A DNA stretch of 64,000 nucleotides from the NCBI RefSeq assembly GCF_050942425.1, contig NZ_CP192063.1:3720001-3784000 (forward strand), in the 5' to 3' direction. The stretch comes from Actinoallomurus sp050942425 (lineage in GTDB: Bacteria; Actinomycetota; Actinomycetes; Streptosporangiales; Streptosporangiaceae). A program made the position numbers and the translations under genes. Below, piece by piece: positions 59,762 through 64,000 of this stretch. Under the pieces are notes generated by a model. That model did not search any database, was not told where the DNA came from, and saw nothing but the letters and a program-made list of their open reading frames with translations. Numbering within the stretch: position 1 is the first letter of the stretch; each line of letters starts with the position of its first letter.

Positions 59762-60724
59762 TCAGGATTCGCTGTCGGCGGCGAGCCGTTCCTGGATGAC
59801 GGCGGCGTGCGCTGAAACGGGATCCGCCGCGCGCAGGGCCGCCGCGGAGATGAGGGCGGTCGAGCCCGGCGCCGTACAGGCGTGGGCGCCCGCCACCGTG
59901 CCGAGGCGGGCGCAGTCACGTACGTCCCGGCCGGTGAGCCTGCCGTACAGGAAACCGCAGACGAAGGCGTCACCTGCTCCGTTGGAGTCCACCGCCGGTG
60001 CGGGTGGGACGGCGGCCGGGACGTGCAGAGGCGTCGTGTCGCCGTCGCGGGTGAGCAGGTAGGCCCCGTCCGCGCCGGCCGTGGCGACGACGATCTCCGC
60101 GCGGCCTTCCCGGAGGATCTCGCGCATCAGCGTGGGGGCGCGGTCGCCCGTTTTCGCGGCGCTGAAGAAGACGAGGTCGGAGCGGAGGGCGAACTCCCGG
60201 TGGTGGTCGGCGACTCCGTCCCAGTCGTGCAGGTCCGTGGAGACCGGGATGCCGAGCGCCTCGATGTCGTCGTAGAGGAAGCGCGTGAAGTTCATGATGG
60301 ACAGGTGGACGTGCCGTGCCCGGCGGAGCCAGGGCAGGTAGTGGTCCCGGGGCATCCGCAGGTCGGCGGGGTCGCGGCCGTCGTAGAAGGACATCCGGCG
60401 GCCGGTCGCGTCCACCAGGTTGACCGCGCGGCGCGTGCCGGCGGGGGAGATCAGCGGGGCGAACTCCACGTCGCCTCCGGCCAGTCGTTCGCGTACCTGT
60501 GCGCCGATCCAGTCGTCGCCTATGTAGTCGAGCAGCGCGACGTTCAGGCCGAGTGCGCGGGCGCCGAGGGCGACGTTGCCGCCGGTGTGGCCCGGCCACT
60601 CCTCGATCGGGCCGACGGGGACCGAGTCGGCGAGTGGGACCGGCAGTGAGCCGACGCGGACGATGGTGTCCACGCCGCTGCCTCCGACCACTACGACGTC
60701 GTACGCCGCCTGCCGTGGGTCCAC
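59762..60724 (-). CDS. PfkB-family carbohydrate kinase
   Basis: A 320-residue ribokinase-type kinase. VVVVGGSGVDTIVRVG and GHTGGNVALGARALGLNVALLDYIGDDWIG are the N-terminal signature; DSNGAGDAFVCGFLYGRL is the C-terminal ATP/catalytic motif (normally DTTGAGD; the base aspartate is kept). It phosphorylates a sugar or nucleoside, identity unknown; not close to the rha genes. GTG start with GAGGAGGAG upstream. Confidence 0.87.
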   Translation of the reverse strand: MDPRQAAYDVVVVGGSGVDTIVRVGSLPVPLADSVPVGPIEEWPGHTGGNVALGARALGLNVALLDYIGDDWIGAQVRERLAGGDVEFAPLISPAGTRRAVNLVDATGRRMSFYDGRDPADLRMPRDHYLPWLRRARHVHLSIMNFTRFLYDDIEALGIPVSTDLHDWDGVADHHREFALRSDLVFFSAAKTGDRAPTLMREILREGRAEIVVATAGADGAYLLTRDGDTTPLHVPAAVPPAPAVDSNGAGDAFVCGFLYGRLTGRDVRDCARLGTVAGAHACTAPGSTALISAAALRAADPVSAHAAVIQERLAADSES

Positions 60725-60851
60725 CCGCTCCTCCTCGGTTCGCCGGGCGCCAGTATGACGTCCTGCCTGGTGTACGGCTACCGGTGCGCTGATGACCTGG
60801 AACGTCCCCGTATGATCGCGGATGTTTCGGCCTCGCTTTTATGGAGTTTTA

Positions 60852-61817
60852 GTGCGATACGGGATTGTCCTCGCAACCGTCGCCGTCGGTTCGCTCGTCG
60901 CCGGGTGCGGTGGTGGCGGAACCGAGCAACCCGCGGCGCACTCGTCGTCGCCGAGCGCGTCGAAGGCGGCCGCCGCCTTGACCGAGGCGCAGGCACGGGC
61001 GGTCTTCACCAACTACGAACGGGTCAACAACGAGGCGAACGCGAAGGTCTCCGACGCGCTGCTGCGCGAGAACGAGACCGGGCCGATGCTCGAGGTCGAC
61101 CTGGTCGGCAACAAGCGCATCCGGGCCAAGCAGGAAACGAAGATCAAGGCGTTCCACTACAAGAGTCCGCAGTTCTTCATCCCGCACGGCGTGAGCCCCG
61201 CCTGGTTCGCGGTCTTCGCGGCGGTGGGCAGCAGCGAGAAGGAGTACGTCGTCTTCGCCGACACCGGCGGCGGCAAGTACAAGGCGGCCATGGGATCGTG
61301 GCTCGCGAAGGGGCAGAAGTTCCCGTCGATCGCGCGGGGTGCGGACGGCTCGGCGACGGCCGTGACGACCGGACCGGCCCTCGACGTCGGCACTCGGCTC
61401 TCCTCGTACCTGTCGTACGTCGCGGCCCGCCGGAAGGCTCCGGAGGGGTTCGCCCCCGGCCCGCTGACCTTGAAGCTCGGTCAGCGCTGGGCCAAGGACG
61501 TTTACAAGATCAACAGCGGTAACCGGTGGCAGGGCCGTTCCGAGTGGGCGCCCCGTACGCAGCCCGTCTACGCGCTGAAGACCACCGACGGTGGCGCGCT
61601 GGTCCTGAGCCCTGCGGAGCAGGCGCTGAGCTACACGGCGACACAGCCGAACGTGTGGTACCAGCCTCCCTCGGACTTCAACGGACTGGGCCCGAAGCGC
61701 TACTACCACCGCTTCAGGGGCGAGTGGCTGTGGACGTTCGCGACCCATGTTCCGCCCCAGGGCCCGGCATCCGTCGTGGCCAGCGGCGTACACGCGATCA
61801 ACACGACCGGCAGCTGA
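60852..61817 (+). CDS. Actinomycete lipoprotein of unknown function
   Basis: About 321 residues. GTG at 60852 with GGAG 5 bases upstream gives a short lipoprotein signal (IVLATVAVGSLVAGC) with a good lipobox; an ATG 30 bases earlier is possible. After a Ser/Ala-rich linker comes a mixed alpha/beta protein with LTEAQARAVFTNYERVNNEANAK and VFAAVGSSEKEYVVFADTGGGKYKAAM. It resembles the many uncharacterised extracytoplasmic lipoproteins of actinomycetes; no function can be given. A strong bidirectional hairpin follows. Confidence 0.7.
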   Translation: MRYGIVLATVAVGSLVAGCGGGGTEQPAAHSSSPSASKAAAALTEAQARAVFTNYERVNNEANAKVSDALLRENETGPMLEVDLVGNKRIRAKQETKIKAFHYKSPQFFIPHGVSPAWFAVFAAVGSSEKEYVVFADTGGGKYKAAMGSWLAKGQKFPSIARGADGSATAVTTGPALDVGTRLSSYLSYVAARRKAPEGFAPGPLTLKLGQRWAKDVYKINSGNRWQGRSEWAPRTQPVYALKTTDGGALVLSPAEQALSYTATQPNVWYQPPSDFNGLGPKRYYHRFRGEWLWTFATHVPPQGPASVVASGVHAINTTGS

Positions 61818-61850
61818 CGCCGCACGACGACCTCGGTCGCCGAGGACGGG

Positions 61851-61882
61851 CCGCCGGGGGCGTCCGAGGACGCCCCCGGCGG
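61851..61882. terminator. Bidirectional terminator hairpin
   Basis: A perfect 14-base stem (61851-61864 with 61869-61882) and 4-base loop between the convergent lipoprotein and hydrolase genes; its last bases touch the hydrolase stop region. Confidence 0.75.
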
Positions 61883-61884
61883 AC

Positions 61885-62682
61885 TCAGGCCCGCTGCGGG
61901 AGCGGCGCGTCGAGGAACGGGACCACGGCGGCCGGCAGCGCCGGGGACGTGGAGATGTCGTAGTGGGTGGTGCCGGGCAGGATCGCGAGCCGCGCGGCGG
62001 GGCGGGCCGAGCCGTCCCAGCCGGCGTCGCGGAGGCCGCCGCCGAGCAGGGCGAAGAACTCCACGATGTGCGCGGGCCGTACGGAGTCCGCGTCGGCGAA
62101 GACCAGCATGGTGGGTGCGGTGAGCGCCGCGACCTCCGCCGACCAGTCGAAGTCACGCTTCAACTGGTCGCTCGTCTTGCCGAGAAGGGCCGGAAAGTCC
62201 TCCACCCGCGGTGCGAGGCGGGCGTACAGCTCGTAGACGGGGGACTGTTTCATCGGCTCGGCCAGATGCGGGCCCATCTGGTCCATCGTCGCCAGGACCT
62301 CCGGGAACCATCCGTCCCGCTTACAGGGGATGGAGACCAGGACCAGGCGGCGTACGCGCTGCGGATGCTGGATCGCGGTGCGCAGGGCGACCTTGGCGCC
62401 GAGGGAGTAGCCCATCACGTCGGCGTCCGCCAGGCCCAGGTGAGCGATGAGCGCGGCGACGTCGTCGGCCATCGTCTCGGTGTGCAGCGGCCGGTCGATG
62501 TCGGCCGTGCGGCCGTGGGCCTGGAGGTCGACCGTGATCACCCGCCGGTGTTCGGTGAGCGCCGGCAGGATCGGGCCGAACAGCTCGCCCGCGCCGAGTC
62601 CTCCGTGCAGGAGGACGAGCGGCTCGCCGGCGCCCTGCTCCTCGAAGTACAGCGACAGCCCGTTCACGTCCGCGTAGCCCAT
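61885..62682 (-). CDS. Alpha/beta-fold hydrolase
   Basis: A 265-residue alpha/beta hydrolase: LVLLHGGLGAGELFGPILPAL (oxyanion HG), VITVDLQAHGRTAD, the nucleophile elbow GYSLGAKVAL and the late PGTTHYDIS histidine. The acid is probably in VFADADSVRP. Could be an esterase, lactonase or haloperoxidase-like enzyme; substrate unknown. ATG at 62682 with AAGGA 7 bases upstream; the preceding GTG is also in frame. Confidence 0.85.
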   Translation of the reverse strand: MGYADVNGLSLYFEEQGAGEPLVLLHGGLGAGELFGPILPALTEHRRVITVDLQAHGRTADIDRPLHTETMADDVAALIAHLGLADADVMGYSLGAKVALRTAIQHPQRVRRLVLVSIPCKRDGWFPEVLATMDQMGPHLAEPMKQSPVYELYARLAPRVEDFPALLGKTSDQLKRDFDWSAEVAALTAPTMLVFADADSVRPAHIVEFFALLGGGLRDAGWDGSARPAARLAILPGTTHYDISTSPALPAAVVPFLDAPLPQRA

Positions 62683-62823
62683 CACGTCATCCTTCCACCT
62701 GGTCCATCGGCCGGCGGTGTTCCGCCGATCGATAGGTAGAACGGCGGTGGGCCGCGGAACTCATCGGTCCACCGGTGATGAATTTCCACGGCGGCGACGA
62801 GTGTCGTGACCGCGCCGTCGCCG

Positions 62824-63984
62824 TCAGCGGACCAGCCGGAAGAAGGCCCGCAGCTCCTCGACGAACAGCCCGGGCTGCTCGAACGCGGCGAAATGACCGC
62901 CCTTGTCCGGCTCGCTCCAGTACCGGATGTCGGTGAAGCGCTTCTCGGCCCACCGCCGGGACGGCCGGGGGTTCTCCTTGGGGAAGACCGAGCATCCGGC
63001 CGGGATCGTCACCACGTCCGTCGTCTCACCGGTGAAGAGCCGCTGGACCTGTTTGAAGCTTTCCCAGTAGAGCCGGGCGGCGGACGCGCCGGTCCCGGGC
63101 AGCCAGTAGAACATGAGGTTGTCGAGGAGCTCGTCGCGGGTGAGGGCGTTCTCGGGGTGACCGTCGCAGTCGGTCCAGGAGCGGAATTTCTCGATGATCC
63201 AGGCGCACAGCAGCACGGGGGAGTCGACGAGCCCGTAGCCGATGGTCTGCGGCCGGGTGGACTGCTCCAGCGAGTATCCGTCCTCGGTCTCCTGGGCCCG
63301 CTCGAGGGCGGTGAGCGCGGCGGCCTCCGCGTCGGTGAGGTCGTCGAACGTGGCCGGGTCCGGGGCCGCCAGGGGCGGGACGAGGTGGATGCCCGCCACG
63401 TGGTCCGGATCCTGCCGGCCGATGAGCGTGGTGATGGTCGTGCCCCAGTCGGAGCCCTGCGCCCCGTACCGGTCGTAGCCGAGGCGGGCCATCAGCCGGA
63501 TCCAGGCGTCGGCGATCCGCTCGACGCCCCAGCCGCGGCGGCCCGGCTTGTCGCTGAAGCCGTAGCCGGGCAGCGACGGGCACACGACGTGGAACGCGTC
63601 GCGGGCGTCGCCGCCGTACGCTGTCGGGTCGGTGAGCGGCCCGATCACCTTGAGGAACTCCACGACCGATCCCGGCCAGCCGTGGGTGAGGATGAGCGGC
63701 AGCGCGTCCTCGTACGGCGAACGGACGTGGAGAAAGTGGATCCCCAGCCCGTCGATGGAGGTCCGGAATTGCGGCAGGGCGTTCAGGCGGCCCTCGGTGG
63801 CCCGCCAGTCGTACTCCTCGGCCCAGTACCGGCACAGTTCGCGCAGGTAGTCCAGGGGCACGCCCTGGGACCAGTCGTCGACCGTCTCCTCCTCCGGCCA
63901 CCGCGTGCGCCTGAGGCGTTCCCGCAGGTCGCCCAGTACGAGCTCGGGGACGTCGAGATGGAACGGGATCACATCGTCGGTCAT
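62824..63984 (-). CDS. Epoxide hydrolase family protein (EHN domain)
   Basis: A 386-residue protein with the EHN N-terminal domain (VIPFHLDVPELVLGDLRERLRRTRWP, WSQGVPLDYLRELCRYWAEEYDWRATEGRLNALPQF) characteristic of microsomal-type epoxide hydrolases, then an alpha/beta hydrolase core: LTHGWPGSVVEF, the nucleophile GSDWGTTITTL (Asp) and the base DKGGHFAAFE (His). Tyrosines for epoxide activation are present (for example FYWLPG). Full length. GAGGAGGGCGGC precedes the ATG; the remaining 16 bases of the window are its leader. The 138 bases to the neighbouring hydrolase hold no gene. Confidence 0.9.
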   Translation of the reverse strand: MTDDVIPFHLDVPELVLGDLRERLRRTRWPEEETVDDWSQGVPLDYLRELCRYWAEEYDWRATEGRLNALPQFRTSIDGLGIHFLHVRSPYEDALPLILTHGWPGSVVEFLKVIGPLTDPTAYGGDARDAFHVVCPSLPGYGFSDKPGRRGWGVERIADAWIRLMARLGYDRYGAQGSDWGTTITTLIGRQDPDHVAGIHLVPPLAAPDPATFDDLTDAEAAALTALERAQETEDGYSLEQSTRPQTIGYGLVDSPVLLCAWIIEKFRSWTDCDGHPENALTRDELLDNLMFYWLPGTGASAARLYWESFKQVQRLFTGETTDVVTIPAGCSVFPKENPRPSRRWAEKRFTDIRYWSEPDKGGHFAAFEQPGLFVEELRAFFRLVR

Positions 63985-64000
63985 GCCGCCCTCCTCATCG

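Noticed and set aside
1..64000. Mobile elements, integrases, attachment sites, tRNA or rRNA genes
   Set aside because: No transposase, integrase or recognisable tRNA/rRNA sequence was seen by eye on either strand.

Overview
The window is high-GC (roughly 70%) chromosomal DNA from an actinomycete. Support comes from the strongly GC3-biased codons, a mycothiol-dependent isomerase-type protein, a DUF5753/DUF397 pair and Tat-exported hydrolases. A Streptosporangiales/Thermomonosporaceae-like or Streptomyces-like host would fit, but no rRNA or marker gene is present to fix the genus.

Layout. Positions 1-12.2 kb hold an ordinary mix of small regulator/enzyme pairs: a 3' fragment of a carbohydrate-binding protein, a DinB/MDMPI protein, a TetR regulator divergent from a medium-chain oxidoreductase, a TPR/pepsin-like protein, a dienelactone hydrolase divergent from a GlxA-type regulator, a decayed DUF5753/DUF397 pair, a secreted propeller protein, a cytochrome P450, an HxlR regulator divergent from a QorB-like oxidoreductase, and a secreted trypsin-like protease.

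The core of the window (12.4-55.1 kb, about 43 kb) is one very large L-rhamnose and rhamnosylated-glycan utilisation locus arranged around a LacI-family regulator. Leftward from about 17.8 kb runs lacI-lutA-lutB-lutC-rhaB. Rightward from 18.0 kb run an L-rhamnose ABC importer (rhaT, rhaP, rhaQ, rhaS), mutarotase (rhaM), isomerase (rhaI), a BNR_4 propeller protein, and the fused rhamnulose-1-phosphate aldolase/lactaldehyde dehydrogenase (rhaD, also called rhaEW). Ten further genes follow, nine of them exported glycosidases: GH78 or GH78-like rhamnosidases (six), a GH106 rhamnosidase, a GH43, a GH127-type beta-L-arabinofuranosidase, and one cytoplasmic L-arabinose/L-fucose isomerase-like enzyme. 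The logic is complete: secreted enzymes strip rhamnose (and arabinose/galactose) from a plant glycan, RhaTPQS imports it, RhaM/RhaI/RhaB/RhaD convert it to DHAP plus L-lactaldehyde and then L-lactate, and LutABC oxidises L-lactate to pyruvate. Operator-like TTAAAACGT sites lie in the divergent promoter region and once inside lutA. The rightward series ends at a strong terminator at 55.1 kb; most gene boundaries inside it carry GC-rich stem-loops.

Positions 55.1-64 kb return to miscellaneous genes: several GNAT acetyltransferases, a possible toxin-antitoxin pair in unusual convergent orientation, a GH16 gene whose Tat signal and catalytic domain are in different frames, a PfkB sugar kinase, a lipoprotein, an alpha/beta hydrolase and an epoxide-hydrolase-like protein.

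All family assignments come from reading the translated sequence by eye; no database search was possible.
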